Source: Emticicia sp. CRIBPO (GTDB lineage: Bacteria > Bacteroidota > Bacteroidia > Cytophagales > Spirosomataceae). Taken from it: a DNA stretch of 64,000 nt. A program made the position numbers and the translations under genes. Location of the stretch: positions 186,001 to 250,000 of the forward strand of contig NZ_JAAAKV010000007.1 of assembly GCF_009905725.1 (NCBI RefSeq), in the 5' to 3' direction. Under the pieces are notes generated by a model. That model saw only the letters and a list, made by a program, of their open reading frames with translations, was not told where the DNA came from and did not search any database. Shown piece by piece: positions 8,314 through 18,079 of this stretch (positions are counted from its first letter, which is position 1; each line of letters begins with the position of its first letter).

Positions 8314-11300
8314 TTAAAATGAAAAATTAGCTCCAATGGTCCAGGTCTTCGCTCTTGGATAGGCTGTATAGTCAATTCCAAAAGAAGGAATTCCGTTAAG
8401 AGACTTATTGGTGCTTACCTCCGGATCCTGTCCGCTATACTTTGTGAAAGTTAACAGGTTTTGTCCGGTAACAAATAATCTGATTCCAGAAAATACTTTG
8501 GTATTCTTGATAGGTGCTCTGTAGCCCAATGTCAAGTTTTGAAGTCTTACAAAATCACCTTTTTCAAGGAAACGGGTCGACACGTCAGGGGCGTTCAAAG
8601 CTCCTTCACCATTACCTACAACATTCCTGGTTACGTTTCTGCCGTTAGCCAGTGAACCTGCAGTAAAGAATGCGTTGGCAGTGTTCGAATAAAGGTAGTT
8701 TCCGAAAACACCGTTGAAGAACAAGCTTAAATCAAAGTTTTTGTATTTGAAGTTGTTTGTCAAACCACCGGTTACTGTAGGAAGAGGCCCTTTACCATCA
8801 AGGAACTGCTGAAGGTCACCCTTAGGATAGATTGAATTACCTTCTGCATCATATCCTCCGAATTCTCTCAGGAAGAAAGCAAACAGTGGTTGTCCCTGTG
8901 CAAGACGCTGAGCAAATGCACCTGAAAGACCTTGTCCGTTGATCTCACCTGTATCATAAAAACCGTCAAGGTTTTTGATCAGGTTTTTGTTATGAGAGAT
9001 GTTGAATAGAACTTCCCATGAAAAATCTTTCTGATCTACCACCGTAGCGTTCAATGACAATTCCACCCCTCTGTTCTGAATATCTGTATCCAGGTTTTTC
9101 CAGGTAAACGGAGTCGGAGCAGGCTGAGCAGAAACCACGTTGAATAAAAGATCTTTAGTATGTTTCTCATAGAATTCAAAACTACCGCTGATCCTGTTTT
9201 TCAGGATGGCAAAGTCAAGTCCGACGTTAAACGCTGCAGTTGATTCCCATTTCAGGTTAGGGTTGTTAAACGCAATGGCGTTCAATCCACCACCTTCGAT
9301 GTTATCTGCACCACTGTTGATGTTCCAGTTTCCGTAACGGTCTCTTCTGTCATAAAGGTTATGAGGAATTGACTGGTTACCGGTAACACCATATCCAACA
9401 CGAAGACCCAAGTCAGAAAATACATTTTTAGGAACGAAGTCTTCTTCGATCAATCTCCATTTGGCAGCGAACGAAGGGAAGTAACCATATTTGTTGTTAC
9501 CACCGAATCTTGTAGAACCATCCGCACGAAGTGTGGCAGTTAAAAGGTATTTACCACCGAAGCCTAAATTAACACGGCCGAAATAAGATTGTAGTTCATC
9601 TTTTTCAGAAGAAGAGTTCTGAATAACAGATCCGCCTTCATTACCGCTGTTGGCAGAAGCAATGTTATTGATCATCAGGTTAAGATCGCTGGTACGGAAA
9701 TTAGCCGCTGCCACGTTCTTGCTATAGAAATCAAAGCTTTGATAAGAATAACCCGCCAAAGCATTCAAAGTTACAGAACCGAACTCCTTGTCATAGGTAA
9801 AGTAGTTTTCCCACAACTGGTTGTTGATTTCGATATCTCTGATGTAAGCTCTACCGATGTTGGCATTCGCTTCAATGATCAGATCTCTTGAAGTCGCCAT
9901 CTTTCTGCTTGAGAAAGATCTGTCAAAACCTAAAACAGTTTTGAACTTCAATCCTTTAACAATTTCAAGTTCAGCATTGATATTACCTAAAGCTCTTAGA
10001 GAATTAGTGTAATCTTTTGACAACTGAATAAATCCAAGCGGGTTCGGTTCGGTTTGTCCCGGCTGGTTCAACACCTGCTTTCCGTCTACTGTAGTGTAGA
10101 TCGGTAATGTAGGGTTTGATTTCAGGATACTACCCAGCAAATCGCCGTTGAAACCAACGTTTTCAGAAATAGGCACACCATTATCAGTGGTACTTGAAAG
10201 GTTAACGCTGCTTCCGATCGTTAATCTGTCGCCGATGAATTTCTTCGAACCGCTGAATCCTAAACTGTATCTTTTCAGAGCAGAGTTAAGGATAATACCC
10301 TGCTGGTTCAGATGACCCAGAGAGAAACGGTAGTTACCAGTTGCATCTCCACCTCCGTAAGAAAGGTTATGCTGGTTGGTATAACCTGTTCTGAACAATT
10401 CGTCCTGCCAGTCAGTATTGCTTCCGCGATCCTGTCCGCCCGCAGCTTTATACTCAGCAGCATTCAGCAAATCATATTTTTTAGTGATGTTGCTTATCCC
10501 CAATGAATAACCATAATCAAGGGTTCCTTTACCTTTTCCTCTCTTGGTCGTGATCAAAACCACACCCTGTGCACCTCTTGAACCGTAAATAGCAGTAGCA
10601 GAGGCATCTTTAAGGATGTCAATGCTTGCAATATCATCAGGGTTCAGAAAGTTAAGAGGGTTTTTGGCAGGTTGACGACCCACACCACTCGCATCGTTAC
10701 CACTTGAGGTATTTTCGCCGCTCAATGGCACTCCGTCGATAACAAACAAAGGGTTGTTACCACCGAATACAGATGACGTACCACGGATACGCACATTGAT
10801 TCCTCCACCAGGCTCACCGTTTGATTGTGAAATCTGAACACCGGCCACACGACCCTGCATCAATTGTTCAGGAGAAGTCACAATACCTTTCTGGAAATCT
10901 TTTGTGCCGATCGCACTTACTGCACCTGTAGCGTCTTTTTTCTTCACAGTACCGTAACCAACTACCACGATTTCTTCTAATGCGGTAACATCATCAGAAA
11001 GCGTAATGTTAACGGTAGTACGGCCACCAATGGCAGCTTCCTGAGGCGTCATACCGACGAAACTGTACACTAGTGTTCCATTTCCCGGAACGCCGGCAAT
11101 CTTGTAATTTCCGTCAAGATCAGTAGAAACACCCTTACTTGTACCTTTTAATTGGACGGTAACACCCGGAAGACCTTCACCCTTTTTATCAGAAACTTTT
11201 CCCGACACGGTAATGTCCTGTGCGAAAACAGAAAAAGTCATACATAATAGGATGGTAAATAATGTCATCGTCTTTTTGTACAATGCCATCGTTCCAGCGT

Positions 11301-11340
11301 CAAAGTTCTTTTGACCCATCTGGTAAAACTTGTTAATCAT
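8314..11340 (-). CDS. SusC/RagA family TonB-linked outer-membrane protein
   Basis: At 1008 residues it has the usual length for a SusC. The order of parts is: signal peptide ending near residue 40 (SVFAQ), CarboxypepD_reg-like domain about 45-120, TonB-box-like EEIVVVGYGT at 122-131, plug domain about 135-260 with the RIRGTSS, LFVIDGVP and ILKDASATAIYGSRGA signatures, then the 22-strand barrel ending in a terminal Phe. There is no N-terminal STN domain, so it is a transporter and not a sigma/anti-sigma signal transducer. A consensus promoter lies about 100 bases upstream, making this the first gene of the locus. An alternative start is the ATG at 11289, which would give a shorter signal peptide. 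Substrate uptake across the outer membrane with the SusD partner is established for the family; the substrate here is unknown. Confidence 0.96.
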   Translation of the reverse strand: MINKFYQMGQKNFDAGTMALYKKTMTLFTILLCMTFSVFAQDITVSGKVSDKKGEGLPGVTVQLKGTSKGVSTDLDGNYKIAGVPGNGTLVYSFVGMTPQEAAIGGRTTVNITLSDDVTALEEIVVVGYGTVKKKDATGAVSAIGTKDFQKGIVTSPEQLMQGRVAGVQISQSNGEPGGGINVRIRGTSSVFGGNNPLFVIDGVPLSGENTSSGNDASGVGRQPAKNPLNFLNPDDIASIDILKDASATAIYGSRGAQGVVLITTKRGKGKGTLDYGYSLGISNITKKYDLLNAAEYKAAGGQDRGSNTDWQDELFRTGYTNQHNLSYGGGDATGNYRFSLGHLNQQGIILNSALKRYSLGFSGSKKFIGDRLTIGSSVNLSSTTDNGVPISENVGFNGDLLGSILKSNPTLPIYTTVDGKQVLNQPGQTEPNPLGFIQLSKDYTNSLRALGNINAELEIVKGLKFKTVLGFDRSFSSRKMATSRDLIIEANANIGRAYIRDIEINNQLWENYFTYDKEFGSVTLNALAGYSYQSFDFYSKNVAAANFRTSDLNLMINNIASANSGNEGGSVIQNSSSEKDELQSYFGRVNLGFGGKYLLTATLRADGSTRFGGNNKYGYFPSFAAKWRLIEEDFVPKNVFSDLGLRVGYGVTGNQSIPHNLYDRRDRYGNWNINSGADNIEGGGLNAIAFNNPNLKWESTAAFNVGLDFAILKNRISGSFEFYEKHTKDLLFNVVSAQPAPTPFTWKNLDTDIQNRGVELSLNATVVDQKDFSWEVLFNISHNKNLIKNLDGFYDTGEINGQGLSGAFAQRLAQGQPLFAFFLREFGGYDAEGNSIYPKGDLQQFLDGKGPLPTVTGGLTNNFKYKNFDLSLFFNGVFGNYLYSNTANAFFTAGSLANGRNVTRNVVGNGEGALNAPDVSTRFLEKGDFVRLQNLTLGYRAPIKNTKVFSGIRLFVTGQNLLTFTKYSGQDPEVSTNKSLNGIPSFGIDYTAYPRAKTWTIGANFSF

Positions 11341-11442
11341 AGGTTATTTTGTTAATTGAAAATAGGAAATATTATACAACTACTTGCCTCCCACGTGTAA
11401 TACTTAATTCACTTAAAATTGAATAAAACACAGTTCAGCCTT

Positions 11443-11475
11443 CAAAACTACAAAAAGAAAACAGTAAAGTCCAAA
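11443..11475 (-). promoter_or_regulatory. Bacteroidota-type promoter of the susC-susD operon
   Basis: On the minus strand, TTTG (11475-11472) is followed after 21 bases by TAGTTTTG (11450-11443). This fits the known -33 TTTG / -7 TAnnTTTG consensus for primary-sigma promoters of this phylum. The predicted start point near 11436 leaves a leader of about 95 bases before susC. Confidence 0.7.
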
Positions 11476-11565
11476 AAAAGCTATTAAATTTTTTTCAGGA
11501 TAAATCCAATTTTCAGCCTTCATTTACCGGAGATTATTCTTAAAATCAAATTCTTATCCCGCTTT

Positions 11566-11598
11566 TCTGAAATTAAATATTTCAACAACTTATCTTTG
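11566..11598 (+). promoter_or_regulatory. Bacteroidota-type promoter of the FAD/Fe-S dehydrogenase gene
   Basis: TATCTTTG (11591-11598) matches the -7 consensus exactly. TCTG, one base off TTTG, lies 21 bases upstream. Transcription would begin near 11605, about 19 bases before the ATG at 11624. It is divergent to the susC promoter. Confidence 0.55.
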
Positions 11599-11623
11599 AG
11601 GTTCAAATTGAAATTATCCGGGA

Positions 11624-14551
11624 ATGCTTAGGGAATTAGAAAAATTAAAAGAAAGTTTTGAAGGTGAAATTCACACTGATCAGGTAATGAGGACTTTATA
11701 CGCCACCGATGCCTCTGCATACAGAGAAATGCCGGTTGCAGTAGCCATTCCCAAAACAGAGAATGACATCGCTGTTCTTATTAAATTTGCTAATTCTCAC
11801 CGTGTTACCCTCATCCCCAGAACAGCCGGGACCTCTCTGGCAGGCCAGGTGGTCGGTAACGGTGTCGTCGTAGACGTATCAAGAACCTTCACGAAAATCC
11901 TTGAAATCAATAAGGAAGAGTCATGGGTACGGCTTCAGCCGGGTGTTATCCGCGACGAACTGAACATTGCCCTGAAACCTCATGGTTTATTTTTCGGACC
12001 TGAAACCTCCACGGCCAACAGAGCCATGATAGGCGGCATGGTGGGAAACAACTCATGTGGCTCCAATTCAGTGGTTTACGGCAGTACAAGAGACCATTTG
12101 ATGGAAGTAAAAGGCTTTCTGAGCGATGGAAGTTTTGTAGAATTCAGTAACCTCGACGAAGATTCCTTCAGAAATAAGCTGAAACCTTCGGCACAGAATC
12201 CGTTTGAAAGCCGGATTTACCAGCACATTTTTGAGACGCTTTCCAAACCGGAAAACCAGGCCGAAATAAGAGACCAGTTCCCGAAAAGAACCATCAACAG
12301 AAGAAATACCGGATATGCCATAGACGAACTCCTGGAGACCCGGATTTTCTCTGAAAACTCAGGTGAAGCCTTCAATTTCTGTAAGCTCATTGCGGGGTCT
12401 GAAGGTACACTGATGTTCATCACAGAAATCAAAATTCATGTCAATCCGCTGCCCCCTAAATTTCAGGGTGTGGTCGCAATTCACTGCAGGAGTGTAGATG
12501 AATCCCTGCATGCCAACCTGATTGCCCTTAAATACAGACCGTCGGCCGTTGAGCTGATGGATCATTATATATTAGAGTGTACCAAAGCCAACAAAGAACA
12601 AATGCAGAACCGGTTCTTTGTGGAAGGTGACCCTATGGCTATCCTTTGTGTAGAGATATCCAGGGATTCGAAAGAAGAAGTGGAAAGGCTGGCCGCAGAA
12701 ATGGAAGCTGAAATGAGGGCCGTAGGTTATGGATATCATTTCCCGGTGTTATATGGTGATGATATCAAAAAAGTATGGACGCTGAGAAAAGCGGGCCTCG
12801 GGCTCCTGTCCAACCTGCCGGGCGATGAGAAAGCGGTGGCAGTCATTGAAGATACGGCTGTGGATGTCAATGACCTTCCGGATTTTATCAGGGAATTCAA
12901 TGAAATTCTTGCTAAAAACGACATGTACTCGGTGCATTATGCCCATGCCGGTTCGGGAGAACTGCACCTCAGACCCATCATTAACTTAAAGACCAGAGAG
13001 GGCCATCAGCAGTTCAGGCTGATTGCGGAAGAGATTTCGACCCTTGTCAAAAAATATAAAGGTTCACTGTCAGGCGAGCACGGCGACGGCCGTCTGAGAG
13101 GAGAATTTATCAAACAGCAGATCGGTGAAAAGAACTACGCCCTGATCAAAGGCCTGAAGAAAGTCTGGGATCCGAACAATGTCTTTAATGCCAATAAGAT
13201 CGTCGATACACCTCCGATGGACCAGTTTCTCCGCTATGAAGCCGGGCAACAAACGCCGGAGTTTAAAACGGCTTTCCGGTACAAGGACCAGGATGTTTTG
13301 CAACATGCCGAGCAATGCAACGGGTCGGGCGATTGCCGTAAAACCCACCTGAGTGGCGGCACCATGTGTCCGAGTTTTATGGCTACCCGTAACGAAAAAG
13401 ATACGACCAGGGCCAGGGCCAATATTCTGAGAGAAACCCTGACACAGTCTGACAAACTAAACCGCTTTGACAGTAAAGAGATCAAGGAAGTCATGGATCT
13501 CTGCCTGGCCTGTAAGGGTTGTAAGTCAGAGTGCCCGTCAAATGTAGACGTGGCCAAACTCAAAATGGAATTTTTGTACCAATATCAGAAAACCAATGGA
13601 GTGCCTGTGCGTTCCAGATTAATCGGGAACTTCAGCCGCTTATCCAAAATAGCTTCTTATGTGCCATGGGGCTACAATCTGATTTTCAAAAATGCCCCTT
13701 TACGCCGCATCGCCAACACCGTGGTCGGGTTTCACCCTGACCGCACCATGCCGCTCCTGCAATCCCAGACCCTGGAAAACTGGTTCGGTCAGCAGACAAA
13801 TACCTCTCAGGAATTCAAAAACGGCAAGGTTTATCTTTTCTGTGATGAATTTACGAATTATAATGATGTGGAAATCGGGATCACGGCCGTTAAAACCCTT
13901 CAGAAACTTGGATATGAAGTGTTGCTTCCCAAACATTCTGCTTCAGGCCGGGCATTTCTTTCCAAAGGTATGCTGGACGATGCCAAAGTTTTGGCCAATA
14001 AGAATGTCACGGCACTGAAAGACATCATCACAGAAGAAACGCCGCTGATCGGTATTGAGCCGTCGGCCATCCTGACATTCAGAGATGAATACCCGGAGAT
14101 AGTGGATGAAAACCTGGCTGAAGCCGCTGCAAAACTGGCTAAAAACACCCTGATGATCGACGAATTTATTGCGAGGGAAATTGATAAAAAGAACATCAGG
14201 AAAGAGCAGTTCAGGCAAGACAAAAAACTGATAAAACTGCATGGTCACTGCCAGCAGAAAGCAGTCGGTTCGCTGGTACCTACCAAGAAAATGCTTTCGC
14301 TGCCTGCCAATTATGAAGTACACCTGATTCCATCCGGATGTTGTGGTATGGCGGGTTCTTTTGGTTATGAAAAAGAGCATTATGAGATCTCTATGAAGAT
14401 CGGTGAGCTTGTGCTTTTCCCAACCATCAGACAGCAGCCTGAAGAAGTCATCATCGCCGCTCCGGGAACGAGCTGCAGACACCAGATTCATGACGGAACC
14501 CACAGGAAGGCTCTGCACCCGATCGAAATCCTGTGGGAAGCCCTGTCTTAA
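11624..14551 (+). CDS. FAD-binding and 4Fe-4S dehydrogenase, YdiJ/GlcD-GlpC fusion type
   Basis: This 975-residue fusion joins a FAD_binding_4/FAD-oxidase_C dehydrogenase (about 1-540) to an Fe-S and CCG-domain module (about 550-975). The FAD-binding loop reads PRTAGTSLAG and GGMVGNNSCGSNSVVYGSTR. Iron-sulfur ligands are visible at Cys565, Cys571 and Cys582, and at Cys627, Cys630, Cys633 and Cys637 (CLACKGCKSECP). The CCG-type pair is HGHCQQKA and SGCCGMAGSFGYE near the C-terminus. The length and order match E. coli YdiJ, known as a D-2-hydroxyglutarate dehydrogenase, and related D-lactate/glycolate oxidases. The substrate is therefore a D-2-hydroxy acid by family inference, with electrons passed to the respiratory chain. 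It appears to be a single-gene unit, with its own promoter and 130 bases before the next gene. Confidence 0.9.
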   Translation: MLRELEKLKESFEGEIHTDQVMRTLYATDASAYREMPVAVAIPKTENDIAVLIKFANSHRVTLIPRTAGTSLAGQVVGNGVVVDVSRTFTKILEINKEESWVRLQPGVIRDELNIALKPHGLFFGPETSTANRAMIGGMVGNNSCGSNSVVYGSTRDHLMEVKGFLSDGSFVEFSNLDEDSFRNKLKPSAQNPFESRIYQHIFETLSKPENQAEIRDQFPKRTINRRNTGYAIDELLETRIFSENSGEAFNFCKLIAGSEGTLMFITEIKIHVNPLPPKFQGVVAIHCRSVDESLHANLIALKYRPSAVELMDHYILECTKANKEQMQNRFFVEGDPMAILCVEISRDSKEEVERLAAEMEAEMRAVGYGYHFPVLYGDDIKKVWTLRKAGLGLLSNLPGDEKAVAVIEDTAVDVNDLPDFIREFNEILAKNDMYSVHYAHAGSGELHLRPIINLKTREGHQQFRLIAEEISTLVKKYKGSLSGEHGDGRLRGEFIKQQIGEKNYALIKGLKKVWDPNNVFNANKIVDTPPMDQFLRYEAGQQTPEFKTAFRYKDQDVLQHAEQCNGSGDCRKTHLSGGTMCPSFMATRNEKDTTRARANILRETLTQSDKLNRFDSKEIKEVMDLCLACKGCKSECPSNVDVAKLKMEFLYQYQKTNGVPVRSRLIGNFSRLSKIASYVPWGYNLIFKNAPLRRIANTVVGFHPDRTMPLLQSQTLENWFGQQTNTSQEFKNGKVYLFCDEFTNYNDVEIGITAVKTLQKLGYEVLLPKHSASGRAFLSKGMLDDAKVLANKNVTALKDIITEETPLIGIEPSAILTFRDEYPEIVDENLAEAAAKLAKNTLMIDEFIAREIDKKNIRKEQFRQDKKLIKLHGHCQQKAVGSLVPTKKMLSLPANYEVHLIPSGCCGMAGSFGYEKEHYEISMKIGELVLFPTIRQQPEEVIIAAPGTSCRHQIHDGTHRKALHPIEILWEALS

Positions 14552-14681
14552 TTCTGCAGGAGGCGTATTTTCCGGCTGTGTTAAGAGGTTGAACTGAACT
14601 AAGAAGTGGTTTCCTGCAAGGCGACACCTTGATCCGTTTCAAAAAAAGTAAATTACCTAAACTGGTGTTAAACATAGCAGG

Positions 14682-16250
14682 ATGAGACTTTTTCTTCTCA
14701 TTTTTTACTTTTTACTCGCCTTCGAAGGCTCGGGTCAAACCGGTCATCTGAAAATCAGTGGCCGTGTTTCTGATTCCAGGGGCTTGCCTGTTGAATTTGC
14801 CAATGTCTACATTCATAATACTTCTTCGTATTGCCTGACCGATACTTCGGGCAGGTTTGAAATAAAAATTCCCGCCCAGCTGACCAGCTTTGATCTTATC
14901 ATCTCGAGAGTTGGTTTTGACGAAAAGAAAATCAGTTACAAAGGAGTGGCAAAAAATATTTCAGCGACTATCATCCTTGACGAAAATAAGCTGCTGAAAG
15001 AGATCACTGTTAAAGCGAAACAGGATTCACAGTGGCGAAAAAAATGGAATATCTTCAGAAGGGCCCTTTTTGGTGAGTCTGTGTTCTCAGGCAATTGTCA
15101 TATTGAAAACCCCGAAGATGTGGAGCTTACGATGCGGGACAAAAGAACAATCGTGGCTTCTACCCGGGCCCCGCTGGTAATTTACAACCAGGCCCTGGGA
15201 TACAAAATCATTATTTCCATCCTCGGTTTAGAGACAGACGGCCGAAGCACGAACTACATCGATACCAAGTATTTTATTCAATTGACGCCAAAAGACGAAA
15301 AAGAAGAGAAAAAGTGGAATAAGAACCGCTTAACCGCCTATAAAAACTCTTTCCGTGACTTCCTGGTGAGCATGATAGAAAATCCTGATGACGAACGTTT
15401 TGAGATCTACTACAATCCCGAGGTCCGGACAAAATTCTTATTCAAGCTCCAGGTTTCTGAAGAAATCAAAAATAAAAGACTGTTTCAGACAGACAAGCAT
15501 TCTTTTGTGAGGGTCAACCAGGATTCAACGGAGTTCTATTTTTACACCCGCTTTCCATTGCTGGTATTCCTGAAAGACAGGCCCCAGAGAAACAGTCTTT
15601 TTACCGATTCCCCTTTTGAATTCTCCCAAATGGAACTGCCGAGGCGTTTCCTGGCTTTTAACCGCTACGGCTGGATCAATATGCCGAACGGACTTTTCTT
15701 ACACAATTACTGGGGGAGGGAGGGCCTTGCAGATATGCTGCCATATGACTATCAACCCAACCGTCCCCTTTCTGACGAACAAGACCCGGTGGAAGAAAAA
15801 GCGTTTAATCCTGAAGAAATCAGACCCAGAGGTTTTGTGAGAGACACCCTGCCCGACAGAGCCTCCCTGTCATTTTCATTTGAAAAAAATCAGCACGATG
15901 TACCAGAGACAGACAGTTTGGGGACGTCTGCACCGATAAATAAACCGGGTTATGAAGTGCCTTCAGAAACCATAAGAAATGCCGGTTCGATATCCGCTCT
16001 TATCGGTGAAATCCCCGGTATTGGTGTAAATTTTGATACCGTTACGGGAGAACTGGGCATTTATTTCAAAGACGATCCGTCCAAATGGCCATGTCTTATT
16101 CTCAATAACCAGGTTTTGTGTGATAAAGGGACCATTGGCCTGGCCCTGAAATCTGTCGACATAAAAAAAATACGGAAGGTCGGATTGATGAATGCTTATC
16201 CGGCTACGGAAAAAACCGCCGGGGCCATTATAGTGGAAGTCCTGAAGTAA
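14682..16250 (+). CDS. Carboxypeptidase-regulatory-like domain protein with C-terminal plug-like segment
   Basis: This 522-residue protein has a signal peptide (about 1-18) and then a CarboxypepD_reg-like beta-sandwich at about 24-105, typical of Bacteroidota cell-surface proteins (ISGRVSDSRGLPVEFANVYI). The central region is rich in charged residues and aromatic strands and resembles other outer-membrane-associated proteins of this class. The last ~90 residues (IRNAGSISALIGEIPGIGVN, then ILNNQVL...KKIRKVGL..AGAIIVEVLK) look like a TonB-receptor plug, but no barrel follows. The function is unknown. It is probably periplasmic or outer-membrane attached. It sits alone between the dehydrogenase and the efflux region. 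Confidence 0.8.
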   Translation: MRLFLLIFYFLLAFEGSGQTGHLKISGRVSDSRGLPVEFANVYIHNTSSYCLTDTSGRFEIKIPAQLTSFDLIISRVGFDEKKISYKGVAKNISATIILDENKLLKEITVKAKQDSQWRKKWNIFRRALFGESVFSGNCHIENPEDVELTMRDKRTIVASTRAPLVIYNQALGYKIIISILGLETDGRSTNYIDTKYFIQLTPKDEKEEKKWNKNRLTAYKNSFRDFLVSMIENPDDERFEIYYNPEVRTKFLFKLQVSEEIKNKRLFQTDKHSFVRVNQDSTEFYFYTRFPLLVFLKDRPQRNSLFTDSPFEFSQMELPRRFLAFNRYGWINMPNGLFLHNYWGREGLADMLPYDYQPNRPLSDEQDPVEEKAFNPEEIRPRGFVRDTLPDRASLSFSFEKNQHDVPETDSLGTSAPINKPGYEVPSETIRNAGSISALIGEIPGIGVNFDTVTGELGIYFKDDPSKWPCLILNNQVLCDKGTIGLALKSVDIKKIRKVGLMNAYPATEKTAGAIIVEVLK

Positions 16251-16353
16251 TGTTTAAATTCAGATATCTTTACCGGTAAGCTGACCGCCATTTTCTTAAA
16301 ATGTTATCTTATCGACAAAAAGTGCCCTTTCCCCTGTCTGGGTTGCCCCACAT

Positions 16354-16385
16354 ATTGCAACTTTGGTGCATTTGTATTAACTTTG
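16354..16385 (+). promoter_or_regulatory. Candidate Bacteroidota promoter for the small lipoprotein gene
   Basis: ATTG (16354-16357) is followed after 20 bases by TAACTTTG (16378-16385), an exact -7 match with one mismatch in the -33 element. The predicted start near 16392 lies upstream of the TTG at 16428 and rules out a start at 16383. Confidence 0.45.
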
Positions 16386-16427
16386 TTTCCTGTCAGTTAT
16401 TCAGATATACCAGAGCATCCAACGTTT

Positions 16428-16757
16428 TTGAAAAGATTTACTTCAAATATCCGTTTGTTTATTTTCTTCTCCATTTTTGCTGCATGCAGCTATTATGGAA
16501 ATGATCTGTGCCGTTTAATTGAGTCTTTCGGAAAAGAAACGACAGAAAAAGAAATCTATGCCTCAGACTGCAGTTCACACCCCGAACTGCAAAGCATCGG
16601 TGACGAGCTCTCTGAAGACTGCGTCATTGTTTACCAGGCTAAAGTCATCATCCTGGAAGTTTTAGAAAGCAAAAATAACTTCCCTTCAGGCATACATGAT
16701 TACTATGTCCTGCTGTCTTTGAATTCTCCTCCTCCCGATTTTGCATTTACTGCATAA
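16428..16757 (+). CDS. Probable small lipoprotein, TTG start, unknown function
   Basis: Reading from a TTG at 16428 gives 109 residues that begin with a good lipoprotein signal: basic start (KRFTSN), hydrophobic core (IRLFIFFSIF) and lipobox FAAC followed by Ser. The mature part is acidic, contains three further cysteines in its first half and ends in a proline-rich SPPPDF motif. The same frame is open back to 16383, but that start would overlap the -7 element of the candidate promoter. No family is recognised. It precedes the RND efflux operon, from which it is separated by about 180 bases. It could also be a chance open frame; the signal peptide and promoter favour a gene. Confidence 0.5.
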   Translation: MKRFTSNIRLFIFFSIFAACSYYGNDLCRLIESFGKETTEKEIYASDCSSHPELQSIGDELSEDCVIVYQAKVIILEVLESKNNFPSGIHDYYVLLSLNSPPPDFAFTA

Positions 16758-16860
16758 TTCCCAATTTTATTTTACGCCAACTCCCTGAACCAGCATGATT
16801 TATAGGTCTTGCCGGCAAAAACCTTTTTTGTATTGTATTATTCAAACAAAAAGCTTGGAG

Positions 16861-16891
16861 TTTCTAACAATCGTTTGTAGGAGTACTTTTC
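16861..16891 (+). promoter_or_regulatory. Weak candidate promoter of the RND efflux operon
   Basis: TTTC (16861-16864) and TACTTTTC (16884-16891) are spaced by 19 bases. Each deviates from the TTTG / TAnnTTTG consensus at its last base. The predicted start near 16898 lies about 40 bases before the adaptor gene. Confidence 0.35.
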
Positions 16892-16939
16892 AATATTTAA
16901 ATTAGAATATCCCCATTTAATTCATAACCAAAGAAATAC

Positions 16940-18070
16940 ATGAAACGCCTCATCATAAGCATATTACTGCTATATGTAATATCTTCTTGTGCCAGCAAGG
17001 AAAGCACAAAGACCGTGGAAAGGGACAGTTATCCTGTAACGTCTCCGATAGTCATCGATACTACTTTATATACCGATTATGTGGCCGAAATCAACGCTGT
17101 CCAGAATGTGGAGATCAGGGCACGTGTCAAAGGGTATCTCGATAAAATTTTCATCGACGAAGGCAAATATGTGAAACAGGGGCAGGTCCTTTTCAGCATT
17201 CATAACCCGGGACTCAACGAGGATGTCTCCAAAGCAAAGGCTGTGCTGAGAAGTGCGGTGGCTGAAGTGAAGGCCGCCGAACTTGACCTGAAAAATGTAA
17301 GGCAGCTGGTTGAAAAGAACGTCGTTTCAAACACCGAACTGGAACTGGCCAAAAACAAGGTGGAAATTGCCAAGGCAAAAGTGGAAGAAGCCCAGGCCAA
17401 CGAAACACATTCCCAGATACAGCTGGCTTATACCCAGATCAGGGCCCCTTTCAGCGGGATCGTCAACCGGATCCCGAATAAAATAGGAAGCCTTATCGAA
17501 GAAGGTACTCTGCTGACCAATATCTCCCAGAATGACAACGTTTTTGCTTACTTTGATGTCTCTGAAAAGGAGTATCTCAATTACATTTCAGGGCTCAAAG
17601 ACGCCGGCGAGCAATCTAAAAACGTGACCCTGATCCTGGCCAACGGGGAGGAACATCCGTTCAAAGGCCGGATCGAAACCACAGAAGGGGAAATCGAGCA
17701 AAGTACCGGGAACATTGCTTTCAGGGCCAGGTTTGACAACCCTGAGAAAGTCCTTAAACATGGAGCCAGCGGGAAGATCCGTCTGCTGAAAAAATACCGC
17801 GATGCCATGATCATTCCTCAAAAGGCCACTTTTGAAATACAGGACAAAATGTATGTCTATGTGATCGGGAAAAACAATAAAGTAAAATCTCAGGCCGTCA
17901 CCTCCAATAACCGCATGCCTCATTTCTACATCATCGAATCGGGTCTGAACCCTGACGACAGGATCATTTACGAAGGCATTCAGAACATCAAAGACGGCAT
18001 GGAGGTCACCCCGCAGTTTGTAGCGATAGACGATATCTCTAAAGAACTGATGGAGGAGACCCGTAAATAA
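16940..18070 (+). CDS. RND efflux periplasmic adaptor (membrane fusion) lipoprotein, AcrA/MexA type
   Basis: The 376-residue protein has lipobox SSCAS (Cys17), a barrel-sandwich/lipoyl half (VEIRARVKGYLDKIFIDEG at about 55-75), and a long alpha-hairpin about 95-155 rich in Ala, Glu and Lys. The second lipoyl half carries IRAPFSGIVNRIP, and beta-barrel and membrane-proximal domains follow. It anchors in the inner membrane and bridges pump and outer-membrane factor. It is the first gene of a three-gene operon, 9 bases before the pump gene. No TetR- or MarR-type regulator lies next to the operon. Confidence 0.95.
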   Translation: MKRLIISILLLYVISSCASKESTKTVERDSYPVTSPIVIDTTLYTDYVAEINAVQNVEIRARVKGYLDKIFIDEGKYVKQGQVLFSIHNPGLNEDVSKAKAVLRSAVAEVKAAELDLKNVRQLVEKNVVSNTELELAKNKVEIAKAKVEEAQANETHSQIQLAYTQIRAPFSGIVNRIPNKIGSLIEEGTLLTNISQNDNVFAYFDVSEKEYLNYISGLKDAGEQSKNVTLILANGEEHPFKGRIETTEGEIEQSTGNIAFRARFDNPEKVLKHGASGKIRLLKKYRDAMIIPQKATFEIQDKMYVYVIGKNNKVKSQAVTSNNRMPHFYIIESGLNPDDRIIYEGIQNIKDGMEVTPQFVAIDDISKELMEETRK

Positions 18071-18079
18071 TTATAAAAT

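Noticed and set aside
13943-14518. 191-codon open frame antisense to the FAD/Fe-S dehydrogenase
   Set aside because: The sense strand encodes the complete, motif-bearing CCG domain; the antisense product shows no domain and has an abnormal composition.
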